Of a DNA stretch of 64,000 nt, positions 52,423 through 61,452 are shown in pieces (position 1 is the stretch's first letter; every line of letters starts with the position of its first letter). The position numbers were made by a program, and so were the translations under genes. This stretch comes from VAZQ01 sp963725185 (GTDB taxonomy: Bacteria; Pseudomonadota; Alphaproteobacteria; Rhizobiales; Xanthobacteraceae), in contig CAVRXO010000002.1 of assembly GCA_963725185.1 (NCBI GenBank), positions 682,001 through 746,000 of the forward strand. The letters run 5' to 3'. The notes below the pieces were generated by a model, which saw only the letters and a program-made list of their open reading frames with translations, had not been told where the DNA came from and did not search any database.

Positions 52423-54154
52423 AGCGGCGATCGAACCGCGGCAGCTGCCGCGCTCCCGGGGGTGGCTCCCGAATGTGGATGCCGGGCTCGGGGGCTTATG
52501 GGTGCTGATCCTGGTCAGCGCGCTCGTGGTGCTGCCGCCGTTCTTCTATCTGATCTGGGACAGCGTGACGGTGCCACTGCCGGGCTTCAAGACCGTGCTC
52601 GGCATGGAGAACTATCGGCGGGTGCTCGCCCTCAATGGCTGGCAATTGTGGGGCACGACGCTCGGCTTTGCGCTCGGATCCTCGCTGCTGGCGATCGGGC
52701 TCGGCTTTCCTTCGGCGTGGTTGCTGGCGCGCACCAATGTGCCGTTCCGCCAGACCGTGTTCGTGGGCGCGTTCCTGTCGCTCTCGGCGCCGCTGATCGT
52801 CAAGGGGATCGGCTGGATCCTGCTGCTCGGCCCCAACAACGGCTTGATCAATGTCTGGCTGCGCTCCTGGCTTGGCCTGCAAGGCACGCCGATCGAATTG
52901 TTCTCGCTCGGCGGCATGATCCTGGTGGAGGGCCTGCTCTGGACCCCGATCGCGCTGCTGCTGGCGCTGCCGCCGCTCAGCGCCATGGACCCTGCGCTCG
53001 AGGAGGCCGCCACCATGTGCGGCGCCTCGCGCTGGCAAGTGCTCAAGCGGGTGACGCTGCCGTTGGCGCGGCCGGCCATCCTGGCCGTGCTGCTGCTCTC
53101 CTTCATCCGCGCGCTCGAAGCCTTCGAGGTGCCGCTCCTGATCGGCATTCCGGGCGGCATCGTCACGGTCACGACGGCGCTCTTCCAGTCCATCCATTCC
53201 GGCTTCGTGCCGCGCTACGGCGACGCCAGCGCCTATGCGGTGCTGCTGACCGCGGCCGTGTCGGTGCCGCTGTTCCTCTACTACCGGGCCACCCGGGAGG
53301 GCGCCAAGTTCGCGACCGTCACCGGCAAGGGCTTCCGCCCTTCGCGCATCGATCTGGGAAACTGGAAATATCCTTGCGCCCTGTGGGTGCTGATCATCCC
53401 GGTGTCGCTGTGCGCGCCGCTCCTGCTCATGCTGTGGGCATCGTTCCTGCCCATCTATACGACGCCGTCGCTCGACGATTTCGGCCGCATGTCGCTCGCC
53501 AATTATGCGGCGGTGGCGAGCCGCGAGGACACCGTCTCGGGCGTCTGGAACAGCCTGATGGCGGGCACCGGCGGCGCCAGCGCGGTCGCGGCCGCCGCAT
53601 TCGTGCTGAGCTGGACGGTGGTGCGCCGCCGGCAAGCGGTGCGCTGGCTCCTCGATGTCATCGTCTCGCTGCCGCTGGTGTTTCCCGGCATCGTGCTCGG
53701 CATCGCGGTCCTGGTCGAGTTTCTGAACCTGCGCTTCATTCCGATCTACGGCACGGTGTGGATCGTGATCTTCGCGCTCGGCGTGAAATTCCTGCCCTAT
53801 GGCATGCGGTTCTCCTATTCGAGCCTGCTGTCGATCGATCGGCAGCTCGAGGAGAGCGCGCGCATGTGCGGGGCCGGCACCCTGCGGGTGCTCTGGAAAA
53901 TCGCGCTGCCGCTGACCATGCCGGCCATCACGGCGACCTGGATCTACGTATTCATGAACGCCATTCGCGATCTGTCCACCGCGGTCCTGCTGACGGGCGC
54001 CAACAACGCCATCGTGTCGGTGGTGATCCTCAATCTCTGGGACAACGGCGAGGTGCCGCAACTCGCCGCGCTCAGCATGCTCATCGTGGCCGGAGTGGCG
54101 GTGCTGGGCCTGATCTTCATGAAGCTCGCCACGCGGCACAACTACGAGATATGA
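52415..54154 (+). CDS. fused double ABC permease of the iron/thiamine/spermidine class
   Basis: A 579-aa protein with about 12 membrane spans, made of two homologous permease halves. Each half has an EAA-type ATPase-contact loop: EEAATMCGASRWQVLKRVTL near residue 195 and EESARMCGAGTLRVLWKIAL near residue 480. The fusion of two permease domains is the FbpB/HitB-like arrangement. No ATPase gene is adjacent and the only nearby family-1 binding protein is at 6975-8027, 44 kb away. The ATG overlaps the stop of the secreted 275-aa protein. The imported substrate is unknown. The frame is intact. Confidence 0.88.
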   Translation: MIEAAIEPRQLPRSRGWLPNVDAGLGGLWVLILVSALVVLPPFFYLIWDSVTVPLPGFKTVLGMENYRRVLALNGWQLWGTTLGFALGSSLLAIGLGFPSAWLLARTNVPFRQTVFVGAFLSLSAPLIVKGIGWILLLGPNNGLINVWLRSWLGLQGTPIELFSLGGMILVEGLLWTPIALLLALPPLSAMDPALEEAATMCGASRWQVLKRVTLPLARPAILAVLLLSFIRALEAFEVPLLIGIPGGIVTVTTALFQSIHSGFVPRYGDASAYAVLLTAAVSVPLFLYYRATREGAKFATVTGKGFRPSRIDLGNWKYPCALWVLIIPVSLCAPLLLMLWASFLPIYTTPSLDDFGRMSLANYAAVASREDTVSGVWNSLMAGTGGASAVAAAAFVLSWTVVRRRQAVRWLLDVIVSLPLVFPGIVLGIAVLVEFLNLRFIPIYGTVWIVIFALGVKFLPYGMRFSYSSLLSIDRQLEESARMCGAGTLRVLWKIALPLTMPAITATWIYVFMNAIRDLSTAVLLTGANNAIVSVVILNLWDNGEVPQLAALSMLIVAGVAVLGLIFMKLATRHNYEI

Positions 54155-54162
54155 GAGTTTGG

Positions 54163-54178
54163 ACCCCCAGTCGGGGGT
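54163..54178 (+). terminator. weak hairpin after the permease gene
   Basis: A 6-bp GC stem (ACCCCC and GGGGGT) with loop AGTC starts 8 nt after the stop codon. There is no long T run after it, so terminator function is uncertain. Confidence 0.35.
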
Positions 54179-54223
54179 AGGGCAATCGCATTTGAATTTT
54201 GTTATTGGCACGGCGGTGCCTTT

Positions 54224-54418
54224 CCCTCCCCCTGAAAGGGGGAGGGTGGCGCCCAACGGGTCCGGCCTTTGGCCGGCCCGATGACAGGCTCAGGCGCCGG
54301 GTGGGGGTCTCGTCTCCCCGCAGATTCGGCGCTTGTGGCGGGACCCCCACCCGGATCGCTACGCGATCCGACCCTCGGGCCAAGCCCGAGGGCAGGCTCT
54401 CCCCCTTTCAGGGGGAGG
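54224..54418. repeat. nested inverted-repeat element of about 195 bp
   Basis: The outer arms at 54227-54245 and 54399-54417 are inverted copies of CTCCCCCTGAAAGGGGGAG, each itself nearly palindromic. Inside are inner arms GGGTGGGGGTC (about 54300) and GACCCCCACCC (about 54343). Such GGGGGAG hairpin elements with GACCCCCACCCGG inner parts are dispersed in rhizobial genomes as short interspersed repeats. No protein is encoded. It sits between the convergent permease and VOC genes. Confidence 0.65.
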
Positions 54419-54439
54419 TGTTCCCGAGAGCGCGGTGGC

Positions 54440-55249
54440 TCAATGCGCCTGCGCGGCTGCCTTCTTCTTGTATTGCTCGAAGCCGCCCGTCTCCACGATC
54501 TCGAAGATGTTGCCGTCGGGCGCGCGGAACTTGAGCGCGTTCGCGTCGGGCTTGGAGAGAATGGTGCCGCCGCGCTGCTTGATGGTCTCGGCGAAGGCCG
54601 CGCGGTCCGCGACCTCCAGGCCCCAGTGATGGATGCAGGGGCCCGGACCGGCGAGCTGCGCTTCCTTTTCGTTCTCGCTGTCGTAGATCATCAGGGCCAA
54701 ATCGGTCTCGCCGTCGGTCATGTGACGCGAGACGTGCCCGCGCGCATGGCCGGTGGCAAGCTGCTTGAAGCCGAACACGTTCTCGTAGAACTTGGTCGCC
54801 TTCTCGAGGTCGTTCACCTTGATGGCGACATGGACGATGCGCGATTTCTCGCTCATGTGCTCCTTCTTGTAGCGCCCGAGGCCGACGATCTCGCCGAGGG
54901 TGCCGTCCGGAGAACGGTATTTCAGCGCGCCCTCCTCGCGGTTCGAGAAGATCGAGCCGCCGTTGTCCTCGATCTTCTTGATCATGCTCGGCCGGTCCTC
55001 GACCTCGATGCCGATGTGATGGATGCGGGGACCGGCGCCGGCGAGCTTGGCCTCCTTCTCGTCCTCGCTGTCATAGACCATCAGGGCGAGATCGATGTTG
55101 CCGTCGGTCATGTGCCGCGAAGTATGGCCGCGGGCGTGCTCGGTCTTGGTCTGATAGATGCCGAACACGTCCTCATAGAACTTCGTCGAGGTCTCCAGGT
55201 TTGCCATGTCGCTGCACTTGATCGCGATGTGTACGATGCGTGATCCCAT
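54440..55249 (-). CDS. tandem VOC-superfamily (glyoxalase-like) protein
   Basis: A 269-aa protein composed of two homologous VOC domains of about 125 residues, joined near residue 132. Domain 1 has RIVHIAIKCSDMANLETSTK and RIHHIGIEVEDRPSMIKKIE; domain 2 has RIVHVAIKVNDLEKATKFYE and CIHHWGLEVADRAAFAETIK. Both keep the metal-binding His and Glu positions (VHIAI/IVGLG; VHVAI/FEIVE) at strand ends. Members are lyases or dioxygenases; the reaction is unknown. GGAGAAGAC precedes the ATG. It lies just upstream of the Tct genes on the same strand, so it may act on the substrate they import. Confidence 0.88.
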   Translation of the reverse strand: MGSRIVHIAIKCSDMANLETSTKFYEDVFGIYQTKTEHARGHTSRHMTDGNIDLALMVYDSEDEKEAKLAGAGPRIHHIGIEVEDRPSMIKKIEDNGGSIFSNREEGALKYRSPDGTLGEIVGLGRYKKEHMSEKSRIVHVAIKVNDLEKATKFYENVFGFKQLATGHARGHVSRHMTDGETDLALMIYDSENEKEAQLAGPGPCIHHWGLEVADRAAFAETIKQRGGTILSKPDANALKFRAPDGNIFEIVETGGFEQYKKKAAAQAH

Positions 55250-55297
55250 ATTGTCTTCTCCTGTGCTGTGGAACGTTTTGGTCTTGCCACTATCGTT

Positions 55298-56818
55298 CTA
55301 GCCGACCGGTTGCGCATGGGCCTGTTGCAGGGTGGCGGCGGTCTTGCGCTTGGCCCAGAACGAAAGCGCGACCATGGAGACGGCGAGCGCGAGCAGCGTC
55401 GCCGAAAGCGGACTCTTCAAGAAAACGAGCGCGTCTCCGCTCGAGAGGGTCATCGCCTGGCGCAGCGATTGCTCGATCTTGCCGCCCAGGATGACGCCGA
55501 AGATCATTGGCGCCTTCGGGATATCGAGCTTGCGAAAGAAGTGACCGACCACGCCGAACAGGAGCGCCGTGTACAGCATGAACGGATTGGTCTCGAACGA
55601 GTACACGCCGACCGAGGCGATGCCGAGGATCATGACCAGGAGCACGCCCGGGGGCGCATAGAGCACGCGCGCGAACAGGCCCACGAGCGGAAGATTGAGC
55701 ACCAGCAGCATGACGTTGCCGACATACATGCTGGCGATCAATCCCCACACCAGGTCGGGCTGGCTCTGGAACAGCAACGGACCCGGCTGGATGCCATACA
55801 TGATGAAGGCGCCCATGATGATCGCGGTCGACCCGGATGCCGGAATGCCGAGCGCGAGCAGGTGGACGAACGCCCCGCAGGTATCCGCGTTGACGGCGGC
55901 TTCCGGGCCGGCGACCCCTTCGATTGCGCCCTTGCCGAACTTCTCGGGTGTCTTCGAGACGTATTTCTCGAGGACGTAAGACAGCATCGCCGAGATGGTT
56001 CCGCCGAGCCCGGGGGCAGAGCCGCAGAAGAAGCCCACCGCCGAGCCGCGCAGGATGGCCGGAAACGCCTTCTTCCAGTCCTCGCGGGTGAACCAGATCC
56101 GCCCGCTCACGCGCACGCTGTGCATCGTGCCATCGAGAGTTCCCTCGGCCATGCGGGCGACCTCCGCGAGCGCAAAGATGCCGACCACGACCACCAGGAA
56201 GCTCACGCCTTGCTGCAGGTCCACGATCCCCATGGTGAAGCGCGACCGTCCGCTCTGGAGATCGAGGCCGACGGTCGAGATCGCGAGGCCGAGCGAGGTC
56301 GACATGAGGCCCTTGGCGAGCGAGTCGCCGGTCAGCGCGCTCACGGTGCTCAGCGCAAAGATCATGAGCGAGAAGTACTCGGCCGGACCGAAGCTGAGCG
56401 CGAGTTGCGCCACCGGCGCCGCCACGAAGGTGAGCGCCGTCACCCCGAGCGTCCCGGCGATGAACGAGCTCATCGCGGCGATCGAAAGCGCCGCGCCCGC
56501 GCGCCCCTGCCGCGCCAGCGGGTAGCCGTCGAGCGTGGTCATGACGGCCGCGGCATCCCCCGGAGTGTTGATCAGGATGGCGGTGACCGCGCCCCCATAC
56601 ATGCAGCCATAGTAGATGCCGGCCAGCATGATGAGCGCGGTGGTTGGATTCATGCCGAAGGTGACGGGTATGAGCAGCGCGATGCCGGCCGAGGGACCGA
56701 TCCCGGGCAGATGGCTGATCATCGTGCCGATGAAGACGCCGAGCAGCGTATAGGCGAGATTGACGGGCGTCCCCGCCACCATGAGACCGTGCAGGATGCC
56801 GTGCCAGCTGTCGATCAT
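55298..56818 (-). CDS. tctA: tripartite tricarboxylate transporter large membrane subunit TctA
   Basis: A 506-aa TctA protein with about 12 membrane spans and the family blocks IGTMISHLPGIGPSAGIALL, PTTALIMLAGIYYGCMYGGA (tricarboxylate signature), ILINTPGDAAAVMTTLDGYP and GSAPGLGGTISAMLSYVLEK. Near the C-terminus is a Lys-Ile-Glu region (ILGGKIEQSLRQAMTLSSGD). The start MIDSWHGILHG has GCGGAG upstream. It lies 15 nt downstream of the TctB gene. With TctB and the divergent TctC gene it forms a solute importer powered by ion gradients. The substrate is not known. Confidence 0.93.
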   Translation of the reverse strand: MIDSWHGILHGLMVAGTPVNLAYTLLGVFIGTMISHLPGIGPSAGIALLIPVTFGMNPTTALIMLAGIYYGCMYGGAVTAILINTPGDAAAVMTTLDGYPLARQGRAGAALSIAAMSSFIAGTLGVTALTFVAAPVAQLALSFGPAEYFSLMIFALSTVSALTGDSLAKGLMSTSLGLAISTVGLDLQSGRSRFTMGIVDLQQGVSFLVVVVGIFALAEVARMAEGTLDGTMHSVRVSGRIWFTREDWKKAFPAILRGSAVGFFCGSAPGLGGTISAMLSYVLEKYVSKTPEKFGKGAIEGVAGPEAAVNADTCGAFVHLLALGIPASGSTAIIMGAFIMYGIQPGPLLFQSQPDLVWGLIASMYVGNVMLLVLNLPLVGLFARVLYAPPGVLLVMILGIASVGVYSFETNPFMLYTALLFGVVGHFFRKLDIPKAPMIFGVILGGKIEQSLRQAMTLSSGDALVFLKSPLSATLLALAVSMVALSFWAKRKTAATLQQAHAQPVG

Positions 56819-56833
56819 GGTCGTGGTTCTCCG

Positions 56834-57322
56834 CTAGAGCTGCAGAATGCCGGAAGGCAGCACGACCTGAAGAAACTCGGTGAACAGGAGATAGGCGAGC
56901 GCCGTGAACGCGGCGGCGTAGCCGAGATTGATCAGCGGATTGACGCGATGGAAATAGAACAGCAGGGCCGACAGATAGATCATGGTCGAGACGATGTAGC
57001 CGACCGGCTCGAACGCGACGTAATAGAGCGCGGTCCACGCCACCATGGCGATCAGCACGAGCTGCCGGCCGCGTTCCTTGCGGCGCGTGCCGGCCGGAAG
57101 GACGGCCGCCGGAGCCGGCGCGCCAGCCTCGGCGTTGATCTGCTTGCGCCATGTCTCCCATGCCAGCAAAAGACCCGAACAGAGCAGGCAAACGGCCACC
57201 AAGGCCGGGAACACCTGCGGCCCCAGCTCGTCGCCGACCTGCAGGCGCTCCAAATTGAGCGCGGCGTGCAGATAGACCACCGCGCCCGCGACAACGAAAA
57301 CCGACAGGATCCAATCCGCCAT
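56834..57322 (-). CDS. tctB: tripartite tricarboxylate transporter small membrane subunit TctB
   Basis: A 162-aa protein with four membrane spans: WILSVFVVAGAVVYLHAALN, PALVAVCLLCSGLLLAWETW, LIAMVAWTALYYVAFEPVGY and INLGYAAAFTALAYLLFTEF. The pattern VGDELGPQVFP after the first span is the TctB motif. ATG 57322 (MADWIL) has GGAGCGGCG upstream and gives the family length; a longer start at 57382 adds a charged tail. The stop is 15 nt before TctA. Confidence 0.9.
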   Translation of the reverse strand: MADWILSVFVVAGAVVYLHAALNLERLQVGDELGPQVFPALVAVCLLCSGLLLAWETWRKQINAEAGAPAPAAVLPAGTRRKERGRQLVLIAMVAWTALYYVAFEPVGYIVSTMIYLSALLFYFHRVNPLINLGYAAAFTALAYLLFTEFLQVVLPSGILQL

Positions 57323-57711
57323 CGCCGCTCCGCGCTCTTCCCTTGAAGCTGACTGCGTCCGTATCGACCGCTTCCGGGCCACCCGCGGGTGACGCTCGGA
57401 GCTTAAGTCAACACAAATCGATCGCCCGCTTTAAACGTTTCTGGTCGCGCATCGGCTGCATGTGTTTCGTCCGCTGCGTGCACGCTTGTTTGTCGGCCTA
57501 CTCCAAATAAAAGAGCTTGACTAGACCTTGTCAAAACACTACGTTCCACGCCTCTCCACTAAAATGAAATGAAACAAGCGGTCGTGCGGCGATTAAGCAC
57601 ACCCGCGCGCGCTCGGCTTTTCTGACAAGCCGGCGCGCTGTACAGCTGTGTCCGGCACCACGAGCAGCAAGCTGGAATAACGATCTCGGGGAAACATCAA
57701 GGAAGCACCAA
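57323..57711. other. 389-nt divergent regulatory region between TctBA and TctC
   Basis: No gene was seen in this AT-richer gap. It contains the inverted repeat TTGAC-N8-GTCAA at 57517-57534, a possible operator or part of a promoter. The AAGGAAG site for TctC is at its right end. Confidence 0.45.
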
Positions 57712-58764
57712 ATGCGCTTCAACGTCTCCAAACCCGTCGCAGCGATCAAATCACGCGCCGCCGACAATTTGATCGCCACGATGCTGACGGTCCTGGCGAT
57801 GACAGCAGTCGCCCTGCCCGGCTCGGCCTTCGCGCAGGAGGCCTGGAAGCCCGATCGGCCGGTCGAGATCGTGGTGGGCACCGACCCGGGCAGCGGATTC
57901 GATCGCACCGCGCGCCTGCTGCAGAAGATCTGGCAAAGCACGCATCTGGTCGAGCAGCCGGTAACGGTGGTGAACAAGGCCGGCGGCTTCGGCGCGCTCG
58001 GCTGGACGTACATGAATCAGCGCGGCCGCAGCGGCAACGTGGTCGCGATCATGTCGCCGCTGCTGTTGAGCAACAAGATCACCGGCAACATGGACCTGAG
58101 CTACGCCGACATAACGCCGCTCGCCTTGCTCGAGGACGAGGAGATCGCCTTCGCGGTCTATGGCGACTTGACCATCAAGACCGGCAAGGATTTCATCGCC
58201 AAGCTGCAGCACGATCCCTCGTCGGTCTCCGTCGGCGTCTCCGGCATCGGCGGCCAGAACCACGTGGCGCTGGCGCTGGTCGCGCAGGCCGCCGGCGGAA
58301 TCGATCCTACGAAATTGAAGGTCATCAGCTTCGCGGGCTCCGGCGACGTGATCACCTCGGTGCTCGGGGGCCATGTCGAAAGCACGGCAAGTCCGGCGTC
58401 GACGATCGCACCGCAGGTGGCGGCCGGCCGCATCCGGGCCATCGGCATTTCATCGGCGCGCAGAATTGGCGGCGCGCTGGCCGATGTGCCGACCTGGCGC
58501 GAGCAGGGCGTCGATGCGGTGTTTTCCAACTGGCGCGGCGTCATCGCCCCCAAGGGGATGACCCCCGCCCAGATCAAATATTGGGACGGCGTGTTCGCCA
58601 AGACGGTGGAGACGCCGGAATGGAAGGAGGAGATCGAGCGCGCGCAACTCACCAGCCACTACTTGGCCAGCGCCGCGACCGGAGAATTCCTGGCCGCGGA
58701 AAACATGAAGCTCGAAGGCATCATGAACAAGCTCGGCCTTTCCAAGCAGGCGAGCGCGCGCTGA
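57712..58764 (+). CDS. tctC: tripartite tricarboxylate transporter receptor TctC (Bug)
   Basis: A 350-aa Bug receptor with a long N-terminal signal (NLIATMLTVLAMTAVALPGS, then AFAQ). The mature part starts EAWKPDRPVEIVVGTDPGSG, a variant of the PTRPVTxIV signature, and has QPVTVVNKAGGFGALGWTYM and a C-terminal FSNWRGVIAPKGMTPAQIKY. It is divergent from TctBA and completes the transporter. It is more distant from the other Bug receptors in this window than they are from each other, which fits a dedicated function. Confidence 0.9.
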   Translation: MRFNVSKPVAAIKSRAADNLIATMLTVLAMTAVALPGSAFAQEAWKPDRPVEIVVGTDPGSGFDRTARLLQKIWQSTHLVEQPVTVVNKAGGFGALGWTYMNQRGRSGNVVAIMSPLLLSNKITGNMDLSYADITPLALLEDEEIAFAVYGDLTIKTGKDFIAKLQHDPSSVSVGVSGIGGQNHVALALVAQAAGGIDPTKLKVISFAGSGDVITSVLGGHVESTASPASTIAPQVAAGRIRAIGISSARRIGGALADVPTWREQGVDAVFSNWRGVIAPKGMTPAQIKYWDGVFAKTVETPEWKEEIERAQLTSHYLASAATGEFLAAENMKLEGIMNKLGLSKQASAR

Positions 58765-58839
58765 GCCAAGCTTGGCGCCTCTTTCGACACCGCCCGCGCA
58801 ATCCTCGTCGCGGCCGGGTGCCGGACGCAAGGCTCGGCA

Positions 58840-59820
58840 TCACTCCGGCTTCATGTCGGCGAACTTCACCACCTTGGCCCACTTCTCGGTTTCCGCGGCG
58901 ATGAGCTTGCCGAAGTCGGCGGGCGAGCCCGCCAGCGGCGTCGCCGCCGATGTCGGCAAACCGCGACTTCATCTTGGGATCGGCGAGAGCGGCGTTGATT
59001 TCCTTGTTGAGCTTGTCGACGATCTCGGCGGGCGTGCTCTTGGGCGCGCCGATGCCGTACCACTGGCTTGCCTCGTAACCCGGCACGAAATCCCCCACGG
59101 TCGGCAGCTCCGGCAGCACCTCCGACCCGCGATGCGGTGGTCACCGCAAGGGCGCGCAGCTTGCCGGTCCGGATGTAGTCGGTCGTGCCGGGCGTGGTGG
59201 CGAACAGCACTTGCACCTGACCGCCGAGCAGATCGGTGAGGGCCGGACCTTGGCCGCGATACGGGCACGTGGACCATCTTGACGCCGGCCATCATCTTGA
59301 ACAGCTCGCCGGCCATATGGGGCGCGCTGCCGTTGCCGGCCGAGGCCATGTTGACCTTGCCCGGATTGGCCTTGGCATAGGCGATGAACTCGGGGACCGT
59401 CTTGGCCGGAACCGATGGATGCACCAGGACGACCATCGGCACGCGGATGATGCCGGCGACCGGGGCGATGTCGCGGATGAAGTTGAAATTGAGCTTGTCG
59501 TAGAGCGTCGCGTTGACCGCATTGGGGACGGTGGCGAGAAGCAGCGTGTATCCGTCAGGCTGCGCATTCACGACGGTCTCGGTGCCGAGGTTGCCGCCGG
59601 CTCCCGGCCGATCTTCGATGACGAAATTCTGGCCGAGCCGCTCGGACAGCCACTGCCCGATCAGGCGCGCGGTGATGTCGACCCCGCCGCCGGCCGCAAA
59701 GCCGACGATGATGTGCACCGGCCGTGTCGGATAGGCTTGCGCCCAGGCGAAGCGCGCCATGGCCGGGAGCGCGGCAGCGCCCGCTGCCAGGCGTAGAAAT
59801 CGACGACGCGGAAGTTTCAT
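58840..59820 (-). CDS. Bug-family receptor, frame-broken three times
   Basis: About 326 aa when three breaks (near 59265, 59130 and 58940) are repaired. The N-terminus MKLPRRRFLRLAAGAAALPA is a signal with a basic RRR, and the mature part starts QAYPTRPVHIIVGFAAGGGV. Family blocks are PGAGGNLGTETVVNAQPDGY, ANPGKVNMASAGNGSAPHMA, then VPYRGQGPALTDLLGGQ after repair, LPELPTVGDFVPGYEASQWY and the end SPADFGKLIAAETEKWAKVV. Each repair yields the sequence seen in the intact neighbour 59856-60833, to which it is closely similar along its length. The two are tandem duplicates. No TctA/TctB pair follows. Confidence 0.75.
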
Positions 59821-59855
59821 GCGGGTCCCCTTGTCGCCTGTTTGGTCTGTGTCTG

Positions 59856-60833
59856 TCAGTCAGGCTTTGCGCCGGAGAACTTTACCACGTTTGCCCACTT
59901 CGCGGTCTCTTCCGCAATGAACTTGCCGAAATCGGCGGCCGAGCCTGGAAGCACCGCCTCGCCCAAATCCGCAAACCGCGCCTTGATCCTGACATCGGCC
60001 AGGCCGGCGTTGATCTCGTGATTGAGCCTGTCGATGATATCGGTGGGCGTGCCCCTGGGCGCGCCGACGCCGCACCAGCCGCTTGCCTCATAGCCCGGCA
60101 CATATTCGCTCAGGGCCGGAATGTCCGGCAGCGCCGGCGAGCGGCTCGCGGTCGCCACCGCCAGCGCCCTCAGCCTGCCGGCTTTGATGTATTCGATCGA
60201 CGACGACAGGCCATCGAAGGCGGCTTGCACCTGGCCGCCCAGCAGGTCGGCCAGCATCGGCCCGGAGCCGCGATAAGGCACGTGAATCATGTCGACGCCG
60301 GCCATCTTCTTGAACAGTTCGCCCGCCAGATGGGGCCCGGTCCCGGTCCCGGGCGATGCCATGTTGAGCTTGCCGGGATTGGCCTTGGCGTAGGCGATCA
60401 GCTCGGGAACCGATTTGGCCGGAAACGAGGGATGCACCTCCATGACGAGCGCAATGCTGTTGACGGCGCCGACCGGCGCGATGTCACGGACGAAATTGTA
60501 GTTGAGCCTGTCATAAAGCGTCGCGTTGATCGCGTTCGATGCGTAAGCCATCAGGAGCGTATAACCGTCGGCCGGCGCGTGCACGACCGCCTCGGTGCCG
60601 ATATTGCCGCCGGCGCCCGGGCGGTTGTCGACGATGAATTGGTGACCGAGCTGGTCCGACAGCCATTGCGCAATGAGGCGCGCCGAGATGTCGACCGGGC
60701 CGGCGGGAGGAGCGCCGACAATCAATCGCACCGGCCGGGTCGGATAGGCCTGCGCTCTTGCGATCCGCGCTGCCGCCGGAAGCGCGACCATGCTGGCCGC
60801 TAGGTGGAGAAATCGACGGCGTGGAAGCTTCAC
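59856..60833 (-). CDS. Bug-family receptor
   Basis: A 325-aa intact Bug receptor. The start is taken as GTG 60833 (V-K-L-P-R-R-R-F) with GGGGATCAC upstream; ATG 60863 extends it without features. A signal peptide of about 25 residues precedes QAYPTRPVRLIVGAPPAGPV. The binding loops NRPGAGGNIGTEAVVHAPAD, MASPGTGTGPHLAGELFKKM and VPYRGSGPMLADLLGGQVQA are visible. It is the tandem paralogue of the gene at 58840-59820 and probably binds a related carboxylate. The two are separated by 35 nt and likely share a transcript. Confidence 0.9.
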   Translation of the reverse strand: MKLPRRRFLHLAASMVALPAAARIARAQAYPTRPVRLIVGAPPAGPVDISARLIAQWLSDQLGHQFIVDNRPGAGGNIGTEAVVHAPADGYTLLMAYASNAINATLYDRLNYNFVRDIAPVGAVNSIALVMEVHPSFPAKSVPELIAYAKANPGKLNMASPGTGTGPHLAGELFKKMAGVDMIHVPYRGSGPMLADLLGGQVQAAFDGLSSSIEYIKAGRLRALAVATASRSPALPDIPALSEYVPGYEASGWCGVGAPRGTPTDIIDRLNHEINAGLADVRIKARFADLGEAVLPGSAADFGKFIAEETAKWANVVKFSGAKPD

Positions 60834-60920
60834 GGTGATCCCCCGGGCCGGTCGGCAGGGCAATCAATCGAATTTGGCGGCGGGCCGGATCGGCTGATCG
60901 GCCGCGCCGCGCAAATGATA

Positions 60921-61151
60921 TCAATCCGCTTGGCTGGCCGAATTCACGCAGGCCATCGCCTGGCGGCGCTGCTTGAGCGTGATGCCGTACTCCTTGGCAT
61001 AGGCCATCAGCTGCTCGTGGGAATATTTGGTCGCGGCCCAGCGAACGGTGTCGCACGAATAGGCGAGGTCGGGGCCTCGTCTGCTCTCATGCGACGCTTG
61101 CGCCGACGCGGTCAGCAACAGAACGAACGTCAAAGCGAACAAATTTCTCAT
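60921..61151 (-). CDS. small exported protein with two cysteines
   Basis: A 76-aa protein: signal peptide MRNLFALTFVLLLTASAQA, mature part SHESRRGPDLAYSCDTVRWA and a C-terminal GITLKQRRQAMACVNSASQA. The two cysteines (YSCDTV and MACVNS) could form a disulfide across a small helical domain. Similar short exported proteins with a Y-S-C-D-T-V-R start occur in rhizobia; their function is unknown to me. It stands alone between the Bug genes and the dehydrogenase cluster. Confidence 0.7.
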   Translation of the reverse strand: MRNLFALTFVLLLTASAQASHESRRGPDLAYSCDTVRWAATKYSHEQLMAYAKEYGITLKQRRQAMACVNSASQAD

Positions 61152-61452
61152 GTAGCTTGTATCTCCATTTCAGGGAAATGCGATTCGGGCAAACCGATCG
61201 CGCGCTCCTTGCTACAGACAAGTGTGGCCGAATGATGTGAGGCCAAGCCGAGCCGTTCATCATGCGAAGCCGCCTATTCGTCCCGATGGACCGGCAGGTC
61301 AAGAAAATTCGAAGACAGAGTTACCGCGGGAGAGCTTCAAACCGGCAGGCTCTAGACCGTTCTCGACTGCTCTTGCCGGCTCGACCGCAATGGCGCATTT
61401 TGGCGGGCGGAATTGCCGCCTGGAAAGAACGGCGCAAACCAGGGAGGATCGC

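Noticed and set aside
55268..57346. Very long plus-strand frame opposite TctA/TctB
   Set aside because: Charged, His/Asp/Arg-rich shadow of two well-supported membrane proteins on the minus strand.
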